The notes under the pieces are model-generated. The model had not been told where the DNA came from. It did no database searches and saw only the letters and a list, made by a program, of their open reading frames with translations. Positions 34,510-46,299 of a stretch of 64,000 nt of DNA are shown here, piece by piece (position 1 is the stretch's first letter; every line of letters begins with the position of its first letter). Source of the stretch: Ailurus styani (Eukaryota > Chordata > Mammalia > Carnivora > Ailuridae); NCBI GenBank assembly GCA_002007465.1, contig LNAC01000748.1, positions 532,003 through 596,002 on the forward strand, written 5' to 3'. The translations under genes were made by a program, and so were the position numbers.

Positions 34510-35113
34510 AAAAATACAAAATCTGATGAACAATTAACACTACATAAAAAACATTTCAGCAGGGCTTTAAAGATCCAAATTGACAATCTAATTCTAAAAT
34601 TTACATAACATACAAAGAGCCAAGAAAAACTAGACATTCTCTAAAAAGAATCACTAAACAAAAATAACTATAGACACAAGAATTACTATAAATTTACAGG
34701 AATCAAGACAGTGTTGTTGAATGAAGAATAGAAACTAGACCAATAGAACAGATCAGAGTCCCAAAAGTCACCCCCACACATGTAGACATGTGATCTATGA
34801 CAAAGGAAGTACTCTAGATTATTGATAAAAATACATTAAAAAATATAATGGTGCTAGATCATTTGGATAGCCATATGTAAAAAAAAACAAATCTTTAAAC
34901 CATCCACAAAAATCAACTACAGAACATATCTTAAATATGAATGTAAAAAGGAAAGCTTTTGTAAGATAGTTTATTTCTATGACTGTGAGTTAGGGAAAGA
35001 TTTCTTAAACAGATTTAAAAAAGCACTAGCTTTAAGGAAGAGATTGGTAAACTGGCTACATTCAAATTAAGCACTTCTGTTTATTAAAAGACACTATTAA
35101 GAGCATGAAGAGG

Positions 35114-35310
35114 GGGCGCCTGGGTGGCTCAGTGGGTTAAAGCCGCTGCCTTCGGCTCAGGTCATGATCTCAGGGTCCTGGGATCGAGGCCCGCATCAGG
35201 CTCTCTGCTCAGCAGGGAGCCTGCTTCCTCCTCTCTCTCTGCCTGCCTCTCTGCCTACTTGTAATCTCTCTCTCTGTGTCAAATGAATAAATAAAATCTT
35301 TTAAAAAAAA
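35114..35310 (+). mobile_element. Intact young CAN-SINE (type copy)
   Basis: The best preserved SINE in the window: tRNA-Lys-derived head, middle part, CT-rich region and A-rich tail with AATAAA. The TSD agagcatgaagagg is exact at 35100-35113 and 35311-35324. Such copies are transcribed by RNA polymerase III and mobilised by L1 proteins in trans (family knowledge). Confidence 0.96.
35125..35190 (+). promoter_or_regulatory. Pol III A-box and B-box of the SINE
   Basis: The A-box TGGCTCAGTGG is at 35125-35135 and the B-box GATCGAGGC at 35182-35190. Both fit the internal promoter consensus of tRNA genes, with 46 bp between them. Confidence 0.8.
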
Positions 35311-35879
35311 AGAGCATGAAGAGGAAATTACAGAGTGGGAACAGATGCATGCCACACACAAAACTGAAAAAGGGCTCATGTCCAGAATATATAAAGATTT
35401 CCTACACATCAGTAAGAAAAAGACAATTTAATAGAAAAATGGATAGAAGACCCGAACAGGAAATTTTTGAAGGAAGATACCAAGGTGATGTTCAGCTGCA
35501 TTAATAATCATGTAAATGTAAATTAAAATTACAAAGAAATACCACCACACACCTTCCAGAATAGCTAAAACTTAAAAGACTGACAATACCAAGTATTGGT
35601 GAAGGATGTAGGACAATGAGATTTTTAGGTCTAGCAGGAGTATATTGTATTTAACATACACTAGATATAAAAATTAGCACACTCTAGGACCCAGGTGTTT
35701 CACTCCTAAGGTAACAGAAATGCATGCATATTAAAAGACATGTACAAGAATGTGCATAGCATCATTATTTGTAATAGGAAAAAAAATCTTAAAACGGAAA
35801 TAGACTCTGGTTTCCAGCATAGCAGTTGTCACTCCTATCCTCACAAGAAGAAAAAAGCTAAACAAAGTAAACAATTCTT

Positions 35880-36438
35880 TTTTTATACATAATTGACATA
35901 CAACATTGTGTATATTTAAAGTGGACAATGTGTTGTTTCATACATTTATTTATTGCAATACAATTGGCACCATAGTGTTAGCTAACACACCCATCACATC
36001 ACGTAATTATTATTTCTTTTTTGTTGTGAGAACATTTAAAATCCAGTCTTTTAGCAACTTTGAAGTGTATAATACAGTATTATTGGCTATAGTCCCTACA
36101 TTGTGCAATAGATCTCCAAAAGTTATTCATCTTCCAGTTGCAAGTTTGTACATTTAAATGACATGTCCCCAATCCTCCCACCCCTGAACCCCTACTAACC
36201 ACTTTTCTACTCTGTTTTTATGAGTTCAGCTTTTTAGTTTCAACAAATAAATGATATCATATATTATTTGTCTTTCTCTGTTTGATTGATCTCACTTAGC
36301 CTAATGTCCTCAAGGTCCACCCATGTTGTTGCAAATGGCAAGATTTCCTTATTTCTCATGGCTGAATAATATTTCATTTCCATTCTATATATAGATGTAT
36401 CTGTATGTATATAGATATATATGTATTTATCTATCTAA

Positions 36439-36478
<40 letters not shown>

Positions 36479-36996
36479 CCTTTATTCACTCATCTCTTGA
36501 TGGATACTTAGGTTGTTTCTACAGCATGTCCATTTGGAAAGCCGTGTGTAAAAAAAACAAATCATAGTTGAGGGCAGATATCTTTTCATATTCTGTTTTT
36601 ATACCTTTGAGTATATAGCCAGAAATGGGATTGCTGGATCACATTGTAGGTTTATTTTGAATTTTATGAAGAAAGTTCATATGATTTTATACAGTGGCTG
36701 CACCATTTTACATTTGCCCCAAAAGTGCACATAGGTTCCCTTTTTCTCATATCCTCACCAATACTTGTCTTTCATCTTTTCAATGATAGGTATCCTAACA
36801 GGTGTAAGGTGATATATCATTGTGCTTTTGATTTGCATTCCCCTGATGAAAAGTAATATTGAGCATCTTTTTATGACCTGTTGGCAATTTGGATGTCTTT
36901 GGAAAAATTCAGTTCCTCTGCCCATTGTTTTTAACTGGATTTTTGTTTTATTGTAATTGAGCTATATGAATTATTTACATATTTTGGATATTTTTG
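35880..36996 (-). mobile_element. Old L1 (host of the nest), part 1: 3'UTR and ORF2 end
   Basis: The complement of an L1MA-like 3' end: 'ttgacatacaacattg', 'cccatgttgttgcaaatggcaagatttcc' and 'gggattgctggatcac'. A (GT)16 tract lies at 36441-36472. The copy continues at 39592 and 42971 after younger insertions. Confidence 0.87.
36441..36472. repeat. (GT)16 microsatellite
   Basis: Sixteen GT units inside the old L1, next to a TATC/TGTA-rich tract. Confidence 0.95.
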
Positions 36997-38035
36997 GCTT
37001 GTTTTTATTTTTTAAGTTAATTTTAATTCTAGTTATCATACAGTGAAATATTAGTTTCAGGTGATTCAACAATTCCAAACATTACCTGGTGCTCATCATG
37101 ACAAATTCACTCCTTTATCTCCATCACCTATTTAACCCACCCCTCCCCTCTGATAACCATCAGTTTGTTCTATATAATTGTGAGTGTGTTTCTTGGTTTG
37201 TCTCTGTCTCTCTTTTTTTCCCTTTGCTCTTTCGTGTTGGTTCTTAACTTCCGCATACAAGTGAAATTATATGGTATTTGTCTTTCTCTGACTAACTTAT
37301 TTCCCTGAGCATTATATTCTTTAGCTCCATTCATGTCGTTGTAAATGACAAGATTTCATTCTTTTTTATGGTTGAGTAATATTCCATTATATACAGATAC
37401 CACCTCTTCTTTATCCATTCATCTATAAATGGACACCTAGGTTGCTTCCATATCTTGGCTACTGTAAATAATGTTGCTGCAAACATAAGGGTGCATCTAT
37501 TCCTTTGAATTAGTGTGTTTGTGTTCTTTGGGTAAATACACAGTAGTGTGATTGCTGGATCATGGGGTAACTCTTTTTTTAACTTTTTGAGGAACCTCCA
37601 TACTGTTTTCCACAGTGGCTGTGCCGGTTTGTATTTCCACCAACAGTGCATGACTGTTCCTTTTTCTAGATATCCTTGCCAATACCTGTTTTTTCTTGTG
37701 CTGTTGATTTTAGTCATTTTGGCAGGTAAAAGGTCATATCTCGTTGTAGTTCTGATTTACAGTTCCCTCATGGCAAGTGATGATGAACATCTTTTCATGT
37801 GTCTGTTAGCCATCTGGATGTCTTCTTTGGAGAAATGTCTGTTCATGTCTTCTGCCCATTTTTAAATTGGATTATTTATTTTTGGGGTGTTGAGTTTTAG
37901 AAATTCTTTACATATTTTGGATATTAATCCTTTATTAGATATGTCATTTACAGATATCTTCTCCATTCCATATGTTGTCTTTTGGTTTTGTGAATTGTTT
38001 CCCTCACAGTGCAGAAGCTTTTTATTTTGATGTAG
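36997..38035 (-). mobile_element. Twin-primed L1, 3' part
   Basis: Antisense L1 3'UTR and the end of ORF2, ending at 38035 in the complement of a sequence encoding Y-I-K-I-K-S-F-C. With 38036-39591 it forms one insertion flanked by tattttggatatt(t/c)ttg at 36980-36996 and 39592-39608. Confidence 0.9.
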
Positions 38036-39591
38036 CAGGGTGGTTTAATATTCACAAATTAATCAACATGATACATCACATCAATAAGAGAAAGGATAAG
38101 GACCATATGATTATTTCAATAGATGCAGAAAAAGCATTTGACAAAGTATAAACATCCATTCATGATAAAAACCCTCAGCAAAGTAGGATTAGAGGGAACA
38201 TGCCTCAACATAATAAAGGCCATATATAAAATACCCACAGCTAACATCATACTCAGTGGGGAAAAATTGGGAGCTTTACACCAAATGACAAGAACAAGAC
38301 AAGGGTGTCTACTCTCACTTCTATTCAGCATAGTACTGGAGGTCCTAGTTACAATAATCAGACAACAAAAAGAAATTAGAGATATCCAAATTGCTAAGGA
38401 AGAAGTAAAACTTTCACTGATTGCAGATGACATGATCCTACATATGGAAAACCCTAAAGACTCTACCAAAAAACTACTAAAACTTATAAATGAACTCAGC
38501 GAAGTCACAAGATACAAAAATCAATATACGGTAATCTGTTACATTTCTATACATCAATAATGAGTTAGCAGAAAGAGAAATTAAGAAAACAATTCCATTT
38601 ACAATTGCACCAAAAACCATAAGATACCTAGGAATAAACTTAACCAAAGAGGTGAAAGACCTGTACTCTGAAAATTACAAAACACTGATGAAAGAAACTC
38701 AAGGTAACACAAAGAAATGGAAAGAAATTCCATGCTCATGGACTGGAAGAAAAAATATAGTTAACATGTCTATACTACCCAAAGCAATTTAATGCAATCC
38801 CTATCAAAATACCAACAGCATTTTTCACAGAACTAGAACAAACAATTCTAAAATTTGTATGGAACTGCAAAAGACCCCACATAGCCAAAGCAATCTTGAA
38901 AAAGAAAAGCAAAGCTGGAGACATACAATTCCGGGCTTCAAGTTATATCACAAAGCTGTAATAATCAAAACAGTACAGCGCCAACATAGAGTAGACACAC
39001 AGATCAATGGAACAGCATATAGAAAGTCCAGAAATGAACCCATGATTATATGGTTGATTAATCTTTGATAAAGCGGGGCACCTGGGTGGCTCAGTGGGTT
39101 AAAGCCGCTGCCTTCGGCTCAGGTCATGATCCCAGGGTCCTGGGATCGAGGCCCACATCGGGCTCTCTGCTCAGCAGGGAGCCTGCTTCCTCCTCTCTCC
39201 TCTCTCTCTGCCTGCCTCTCTGCCTACTTGTAATCTCTCTCTCTGCCAAATGAATAAATAAAATCTTTAAAAATAAAAAATAAAAAAAAAATCTTTGATA
39301 AAGCAGGAAAGAATATCCAATAGGAAAAGGACATCTCTTCAACAAATGATGTTGGGGAAACTGGAAAGCAACATGCAAAAGAAAAAAAACTGGACCATGT
39401 TCTTATACCACACACAAAAATAAATTCAAGATAGATTAAAGACCTAAATGTGAGACTTGAAACCATAAAAATCCTGGAAGAGAACACAGGCAGTAACCTT
39501 TTTGACATCGGCCATAGCAAATTTTTCCTGTATGTGTCTCCCAAGGCAAGGGAAACAAAAGCAAAAATAAACTATTGCAACTACATCAAAG
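38036..39591 (+). mobile_element. Twin-primed L1, inverted 5' part
   Basis: The plus-strand ORF2 from the RT region onward: 'gcagggtggtttaatattcac', [15 protein letters not shown] text, the catalytic motif as IADD near 38424, and on to 'ctacatcaaa' at 39581-39590. That is exactly where the 3' part at 38035 takes up. The frame has stops and indels. A SINE is inserted at 39075-39290. Confidence 0.9.
39075..39290 (+). mobile_element. Young CAN-SINE nested in L1
   Basis: A complete copy with A-rich tail. The TSD atctttgataaagc is exact at 39061-39074 and 39291-39304. It is the youngest of three nested layers here. Confidence 0.95.
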
Positions 39592-40749
39592 TATTTTGGA
39601 TATTCTTGTCTGGTATTTGGCTTGTCAATATTTTCTTTCATTCTGTAAGTTACCTTTTCCATTTTGTTATGATTGTTTCTTTTGTTATTCAGAAGCTTTA
39701 GAGTTTATCTAGTCCCACTTACTTATTTTTAGCTTTTGTTGCATGTGCTTTTGGCGTCATATCCAAAAAATCATTGCCATAACCATTGTCAAGGAGCTTC
39801 TTCCTTACATTTTATTCTAGGAGTTTCACGGTATCAGAAATTATGTTTAAGTCATTAATCCATCTCAAGTTAATTTTGTGAGTGGTTTAAGATAAGGGTT
39901 CAGTTTCATCTTTCTGCATGTGATTATTCAGTTTTCCCAAAACCATTTATTGAAGAGACTCTCCTTTCTCCATTAAGTATTCTTGGATCCCTTGTCAAAT
40001 AATAGCTGACCATTTATACAGGGGCTTATTCCTGGGCTCTCAATTCTGTTCCATTGGTCTTTGTGTCTATTTTATGCTGGTGTCATACTGTTTAAATTAT
40101 TAAAGCTTGTAGTGTAGTTTGAAATCAAGAAGTATGATGTCTTTAGCTTTGTTCTTCTCTCTCAGGATTGCTTTAATTATTTGGGTCTTCTGTAGTCCCA
40201 TAAAATTTTAGATGTTTTTTCTACTTCTGAGAAAAATTGGAATTTTGCAAAGGGTAGAAGTGGATCTCTTGATGCCTCTGGGTCATATAGGTATTTTAAA
40301 AATACTGATTCTTCCTACCCATAAATGGGGGATAGCTTTTCATTTACTTGTATCTTCTTAAATTTATTTCATCAGTCTTGTAGTTTTCTTCATACAGATC
40401 TTTCACTTCCTTGGTGAGATTTATTCCTAAGTACTTTATTGTTTTTGATGTTATGGTAAATGAACAAGATAGTTTTCTTTATTTCTTTTTCAAATATTCA
40501 TAGTTAGCATATAAACATGCAACAGATTTCAGTATATGGATTTTATATCGTGTAACTTCACTGAATTTGTTGATTAATTCCAACAATGTCTTTAGGATTT
40601 TCTCTATATAAGATCATAAGATCATATCATCTGCAAATGATGACAATTTTACTTCTTTCCAATTTGGATGTCTTTTATTTCTTTATTTTGCCTGATTGCT
40701 CTACCTAGGACTTCTAGTACTATGTTGGATAAGGGTCAGAGTGGGCATC
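39592..40749 (-). mobile_element. Old L1 (host of the nest), part 2: ORF2 middle
   Basis: Continues the L1 of 35880-36996 in ORF2 order: 'cattgccataaccattgtcaaggag', 'gttttcccaaaaccatttattgaag', and the complement of the RT catalytic region near 40628 ('atcatctgcaaatgatg'). It breaks off at 40749 where the ERV starts. Confidence 0.87.
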
Positions 40750-41161
40750 TGTTCATGAAACTCCTCAGGATCTTCCCGGTATCATCTGAAACTGGCCCCT
40801 GTATGTGGATGGCAGGCAGAGACTAAAGGAAGAGGTAGACTATTCTAGATTGGTAGGTGGCAGGTTTAATAAACAAGAGAACTTATACACAGGGCTTGTC
40901 TTACACACAGGCTCAAGATGAGTGGATCTCCGCATCTGTCCACCAAGTCTCAAAAGTTTATATAGAGGCCTTACCTGGGTTTAGTCACATATACCAGTCT
41001 CAATACCACGTTATTATCTCAAGACTGTGTCCTTGGGGAAGTTTCTGGGAGGTTGGAAGCCAAGTGGAATACACACTTCAAGGACAAGGGAGCCTTCTAT
41101 TGCCTGGGTCCAGTTCCTGGGTCAACCAGCAGTCATGTTTTCTTAGTGACCTTTCTCAACA
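40750..41161 (-). repeat. ERV 3' LTR
   Basis: 412 bp, TG...CA on the minus strand (TGTTGAGAAAGG start, ATGAACA end). A TATA-like element (complement of tttatata) lies at 40958-40965 and an ATTAAA-type poly(A) signal (complement of tttaat) at 40865-40870. It is homologous throughout to 42551-42970. Confidence 0.82.
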
Positions 41162-42550
41162 CTCAACTCCTTGTGCCTGGCTCTTAAAATCTTACATGCC
41201 TACCCTCTTTCACAATGTGCCTTGGGGCATCAGCAAGGGGTTTCATTAGTATGAAGGCAGATCCTTTGGCTGCCATCTGGCTGCACTTGAAGCAGATGCC
41301 ACAGCAATAGTACAAGCACATGAGGAGAAAACACTTGTTAAGACAATAATTCCCCAGTGTCACTAAGACAACTTTTTCCACCAAGAGCCCCATGATCTGA
41401 ACCACAGATTTATTGAGTTCTTATGCCCAGATCACTCAGAACATTAGCTTGTATCCTCATGTGATTTCCTAAAGATGACACATTAACAGACTTATTAGTT
41501 ATGAACATATGACATTCTGTTTCGGTAATGGCATAGGTGCCTTGTTGTGAGACAGTAATAATGTTCAAGGCCATCCTTTTTTGGAAGACAGCTCTTCTTA
41601 ATAGAGACATTTCAGTGTTCAGTAAGGACAGGTTTTATTCAGTATCACCTAAGACTTGCTGGGTAAATTTTTTAAGGGTTGCCATGTAATATGCTCTAAG
41701 CTGTAATATGCTCTAAGCTGATGGAAGGAAAAAAGACAGCAGTCAAATGATCCTATTGGTGGAAACAGAACAGAAGGGTCCCCGTGTCCCTCTTCTTTCT
41801 TCAGTCTCTGTGGGAAGTGTTTTGTTTACATCTTGGGGTGTTCACATTTCAAAGATAAAACTTACAACCTTAAGGGATAGAGAAAGAAGGCAAATTTTCT
41901 GCTAGGAGGTTTTTTTGGGTAATTGCTATCTAAAATTTTCTTTCGTATTAGAGCTGGATGGTATGGGACATTCCATCCTTTTCCCCATCGATCACCACAA
42001 CATCCTCCTTGTCACCCTCTTCACTTTCCCAGGGATTCCACCTCTTAGTGTTTAAATTGGGCTTTGTCACAAGAGCTCAGATCTTAACCCAGCAGCTTGT
42101 ACCCTCCCGGCTTTGCAAAAGAACATGCTAAGTTCTTCAACTGATTATCCTGCCTTCTCACGTTATTCCTCAGTGCCAAAGCCAGCAGAATAGTGGATAA
42201 CCACATGTTCTTACCTAATATCAGCGTTTCTTCCAACGTTCTAACTCAAACTTCAGTCTGTAGTTGAGTTGATGTCCAGCTGAACTTTGCAAAGCAGAAA
42301 CCAGCCTACTTCAGCAACCATTTGTTTCTTTTTTCTGCCATAGAGCAACTGTGCATGGTTCCTCAAACAAGGGCATCAAGGCAGCCAGCATTTTGAGGGC
42401 ATCCCCACACTCATGTGGCAGTCCATAATCATCTGACATATGGGCCACTCCTCCACATGTAGAGGTTGATGGCCAATTCAGGATTTCCCCTGCAGATGCC
42501 TCATTCTCAAGGTCCATTTCTTTGGTCTCTTGCCTGGTTCACCAGTTATC
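41162..42550 (-). other. ERV internal region, no recognisable genes
   Basis: 1389 bp between the LTRs. Open frames are under 75 codons (for example 42311-42517 and 41184-41405 on the minus strand) and none resembles retroviral proteins. A purine run next to the 3' LTR (complement of ctaccctcttt, about 41204-41214) could be the polypurine tract remnant. Confidence 0.5.
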
Positions 42551-42970
42551 TGTTCACAACCTCAGAAGCTTCCCCAGTGTAATCTGAAACTGACCCCCAA
42601 ACATGGAGGCCAGAGAGAGACCAAAGAAAGAAGCAACTACTCCGGATTGGTAGGTGGCAGATTTAATAAGCAAGAGAATTTAAATAAGAGGTTGTCTTGG
42701 ATGGCTGCAAAATGAGGCGATCTTTGCACCTGCCCCACTATTTATATAGTGGTCTTAACTGGGTTCAGTCGCATATACTGTCCAGATGGTCTCAGTACCA
42801 TGTCACTATCTCGAAGCTATATATTTGGTGTCGCTTCTGGGAGCAGAGATATCAAGTGGAATGCACATCATAAGAACAGGAAAGGGAGGGGGTGAGGAGC
42901 CTCTCTGGTTGCCTGGATCCAGTCCACAGGTCATCTGGTGGTCAAGTCCTATTGATGACCTCTCTCAACA
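42551..42970 (-). repeat. ERV 5' LTR
   Basis: 420 bp, TG...CA on the minus strand. It contains a TATA-like stretch (complement of tttatata) at 42741-42748 and ATTAAA-type signal (complement of tttaat) at 42662-42667. The shared block ggattggtaggtggcag near 42642 aligns with 40850 in the other LTR. Confidence 0.82.
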
Positions 42971-43930
42971 GCACCTATGTTTTGTTCCTGGCCTTCAAGA
43001 AAAACTTTTATCCATTTACTGTTGAGTATGATGTTAGCTCTGAGTTTTTCATACATGGCTTTTATTGTGTTATGGTATTTTTTTCCTAGAGTTTTCATCG
43101 GAGAAGATTTTATATTTTTGGCAAATGCTTTTTCTACATCATTGAAATGTAAATATTATTTTTATCTCTCAGTCTATTAATGTGGTGCATCATATTTATT
43201 GATTTGTTTATGTCAAACTGTCCTTGCATCCTAGGGATAAATCCCACTTGATTATAGTGCATAATCCTTTTAATGTGTTGTTAAATTTGGTTTGCTAATA
43301 TTTTGTTGAGAATTTTGCATCTCTATTCATCGGGGATATTGGTCTATTGTTTTCTTGTAGTGTTCTTTTTTTAATTAAAAAAATTTTTTTTGAGTGAAAG
43401 CATGAGCGAGTTCAGGAGGGATGGAGGGAGAGAGAGAGAATCCCAAGCAAGGGTCATGCTCTGCATGGAGCCAAACATGGGGCGTGATCTCATGATCCTG
43501 AGATCATGACCTGAACTAAAATCTAGAGTCAGATGCTTAACTGAGACACCCAGGTGCCCCTGTAATGTTCTTATTTAGCTTTGGTATCAGGATAATGTTA
43601 ACCACATAAAAGAATTTTGAAAGTATTCCCTCCTCTTCAATTTTTTGGAAAAGTTTGAGAAGGATTGGTGTTAATTCTTTAAATGTTTGGTACAATTCAC
43701 CAGTCAATCTATCCAGTCCTGAGCTTTTCTGTTTTGGAAGGTTTTGGATTACTTATTTAATCTCTTTGCTTGTTATTGGTCTGTCCAAATTTTCTATTTC
43801 TTTCTCATTCAGTCTTGATGGGTTTATATTTTTAGGGTTTTACCTGTTTCTTCTGGGTTATCTGGTCTGTTGGCATATAATTGTTTATAGTTATTTATTA
43901 TGATTCTATCTATTTTCTGTACATCTTATA
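42971..43930 (-). mobile_element. Old L1 (host of the nest), part 3: RT region
   Basis: Resumes with 'ttttgttcctggccttcaag' and 'gttgagtatgatgttagctctg', then 'catcctagggataaatcccacttgat' (complement of the RT G-F-I-P region), and ends in the early RT region near 43930. A SINE lies at 43368-43560. Confidence 0.87.
43368..43560 (-). mobile_element. Older CAN-SINE
   Basis: A minus-strand copy with '(GA)n', 'ctctgcatggagccaaacatggggc', 'ctgagatcatgacctgaac' and head 'gagacacccaggtgcccc'. TSDs tgtagtgttctt (43356-43367) and tgtaatgttctt (43561-43572). Confidence 0.88.
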
Positions 43931-43934
43931 CCAC

Positions 43935-45310
43935 CAGGATGCTGACATCATTCTCAACAACTTTCCTTAGATTCATCAGAGAACTAAGGTCACAGGGCAA
44001 ACTGTTATGCTAAAATTGGAGAGACAATGGGCACCTGGGTGGCTTAGTGGGTTAAAGCCTCTGCTTTCGGCTCAGGTCATGATCTCAGGGTCCTGGGATC
44101 GAGGCCCGCATCAGGCTCCCTGCTCAGCGGGGAGCCTGCTTCCCCCCCCCCCGCCTGCCTCTCTGTCTCCTTGTGATCTCTCTCCCTCTGTGAAATAAAT
44201 AAAATCTTTAAAAATAAAATAAAATAAAATTGGAGAGACAAGCGACTACAGAGAATTATAACTTATCAGGAGCAGAAGGCTAGGAACAGAGGCTAATTAT
44301 TGGATCCAGTACTGGAATAAGGAAACTTAAACTTTAATTGGCAAATTGCTGGAGGCTCAGTGTTCATAAGCTTGATAATTAAAAATTAAGAGGAGTCCAG
44401 TCCTATTTAAGGGGCCTCACACTTTTGTGAGCCCACTCCTAGGAGACCCACTAGGTGTTCAGAGTAGAAATCAGGGAAAAAACTCTCTCCTGTCTTCCAT
44501 AGGGGAGGGGAGAAGTAGCCATTTTGAAATATGGCCAGAGCATTCTGTTCTTCCTACCAAAAGCCTTCCCTCAAGGAACATTATTTTGCAGAGCCTAACT
44601 ACCTCGGGATTTACCAGAGTCGAACAGACCTGAGGCATGGGAAATACCCAACTGCAATCCCCCAAAGCTCCCCTGTCTTACCTATGGGCAGGGGAGTGTG
44701 TGGTTGCCTGAGAAGCACTTTGTGAAGGTCACAGCCTAGGGCACAGGCTCATTAAAAACTGAGATCCAACAGACTAAGTTAGAGAACACTCCCTCTCCCT
44801 CCACACCTCCCCCTGCCCCCCCAGCAGCAGTGCTCCTGCACAGTAAGTTTACAACAGAAAGGACTAAAAGCCTCAGATCTTATTGAGGAAGTCTCTAGGA
44901 AAACCCAGAGAGGACGTAGGAGAAAGAACCAAGGACACAGGGGAAATTTTACCCTCTAGCACCTACAGCTTCAACAAAGAGTAAACACCGATAAACTCCT
45001 AGCCAGATAAACAAAACTTCACACTAAAAGCGTATTTACTTCAGTCCTTTTACCTAGTACATCATATTCCTCTTTCAACAAAAAATTACAAGGCATGTTA
45101 AAAGGGGAAAAACAAAGCTTGAAGAGACAGAGTAAGCATCAGAACCAGACTAAGATATGCCAGAAATCTTGCAATTATTAGACCAAGAATTTAAAACAAG
45201 TATGATTAATATGCTAAGGGTTGTAATAGAAAAATTGGACAAAATGCAAGAACAGATGGGTAATGTAAGCTCTACGTTTAAAGATATCGAAATGGAAATA
45301 GTGACTTCCT
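43935..45310 (+). mobile_element. Old L1 5' end (5'UTR and ORF1 start), split by a SINE
   Basis: The text 'aaatatggccagagcattctgttcttcc', 'ccagataaacaaaacttcacactaaaag' and, at the end, 'gattaatatgctaagg' with 'atgcaagaacagatgggtaatgtaag' is the 5'UTR to ORF1 N-terminal region of a mid-age L1. It stops abruptly near 45310. A 3'-truncated old L1 like this reflects later rearrangement. Confidence 0.65.
44027..44225 (+). mobile_element. CAN-SINE
   Basis: A plus-strand copy with a C-run (about 44144-44153) in the CT region and an (AAAAT)n tail. The TSD aaaattggagagaca is exact at 44012-44026 and 44226-44240. Confidence 0.95.
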
Positions 45311-46299
45311 GGGTCATGGGAGGGAAGACTCTCCTCCAAATATTCTCAACAAAACTGCAAATAAGAAATGAAAATATGATGGCATCAATCTCCCTCTCAG
45401 CCGTATATTAATGTATTCTATGTACTGTGTCATATTAAAGAAGCTGCATATTAATATTAATAATGTATCTATCGTGTATTATGCTACAGAACATTTTTTA
45501 TAGCATTGTCATGCCAGTTAAATTGTGGTTCCATTTTGAGACCAATTTTTCAGAGTATTTTTTGAAGAAAAAAATTGAATTATTTAAGTATAGACATAAT
45601 CTCTTTAAAAAACTAGAATGGTTAGCTTCTCAAATTAGAAATGAAAAGGTCACTGAAGCATCCTACAGGTTATAATATCTAATAAAGTAAATATTGATGG
45701 ATATTACCCACAAAAACAAAAAACCACTGGGGTCCCCATCTCCTTTCTTGAGAGAGTATAGGATTCTTGAAACCAAGAAGTGAGGAAACCACTGTGGATT
45801 ATTCCCAGCTGTGACTGGTCCATTTTTTTTGCTATGATCACATAAGCAACAATTATTGGGGAATTCCAAGCACCTGTATAAGTCCCTGGCTTTTTTTTTT
45901 TTTTTTTTTTTTTTGTCTTTCTAAACTACAAAGCTCATTTTGGTGACCTGAGGGATCTGGACCACAGTTAGCTTTATTTTTTGTCCATTTGTCTTTTTGT
46001 CCTTTTTTTGTCTTTGACTTTTTGTCCAGTTTATTTTTCTCCACCCCTTTTTTCCTTTTTCTCATTTTTAATTTTCTTTTGTTTACTTTTTCTTTTTTAT
46101 TTTAATTTTTCTTTATTTTGTGCTTTTTAGTTTTTTATTCTTTGAATTTTATTTATCTCACCTTTTTATTTTTCTCATCTCATTTTTTTCATTTTTTTCT
46201 TTATTATTTTGATTTTTTATATAGTTGGTTAGTATTTTGGTATTGCTATGTAGTTAGTATATAAGTAGTTTTAGTTAGTATTAGTAGTCTTAATGTAGT
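45311..46299. other. Unassigned, T-rich in the second half
   Basis: 45311-45890 is unassigned. From 45893 a run of more than 20 T is followed by about 330 bp of T-rich sequence. A T-run like this can be the poly(A) tail of a minus-strand retrocopy: the minus-strand frame 46065-45853 is Lys-rich, but I recognise no parent gene. Confidence 0.35.

Larger units (their letters stand above)
34510..35830 (+). mobile_element. Old L1 ORF2 3' half, split by a SINE
   Basis: Plus-strand text 'ggaatcaagacagtgttg', 'agaccaatagaacagatcagag', 'tctgtttattaaaagacactattaagagc' and 'gaaataccaccacaca' follows L1 ORF2 in sense order. Frames are broken. The SINE at 35114-35310 interrupts it. Confidence 0.85.
40750..42970 (-). 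mobile_element. Endogenous retrovirus remnant, LTR-flanked, 5-bp TSD
   Basis: Two diverged LTRs in direct orientation flank 1.4 kb of internal sequence. The target duplication is gcatc (40745-40749) and gcacc (42971-42975), five bases with one change. It is inserted in the old L1, whose sequence resumes right after. The internal part shows no recognisable gag, pol or env. Short LTRs, a short noncoding interior and a 5-bp TSD fit a non-autonomous class III (ERVL/MaLR-like) element; the class is inferred. The LTR difference shows the insertion is old. Confidence 0.78.

Noticed and set aside
35114..35190. tRNA gene
   Set aside because: The A-box and B-box belong to the tRNA-derived head of a CAN-SINE, as shown by its tail and TSDs.
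41162..42550. Retroviral gene remnants in the ERV interior
   Set aside because: No frame longer than 75 codons and no recognisable gag, pol or env motif.
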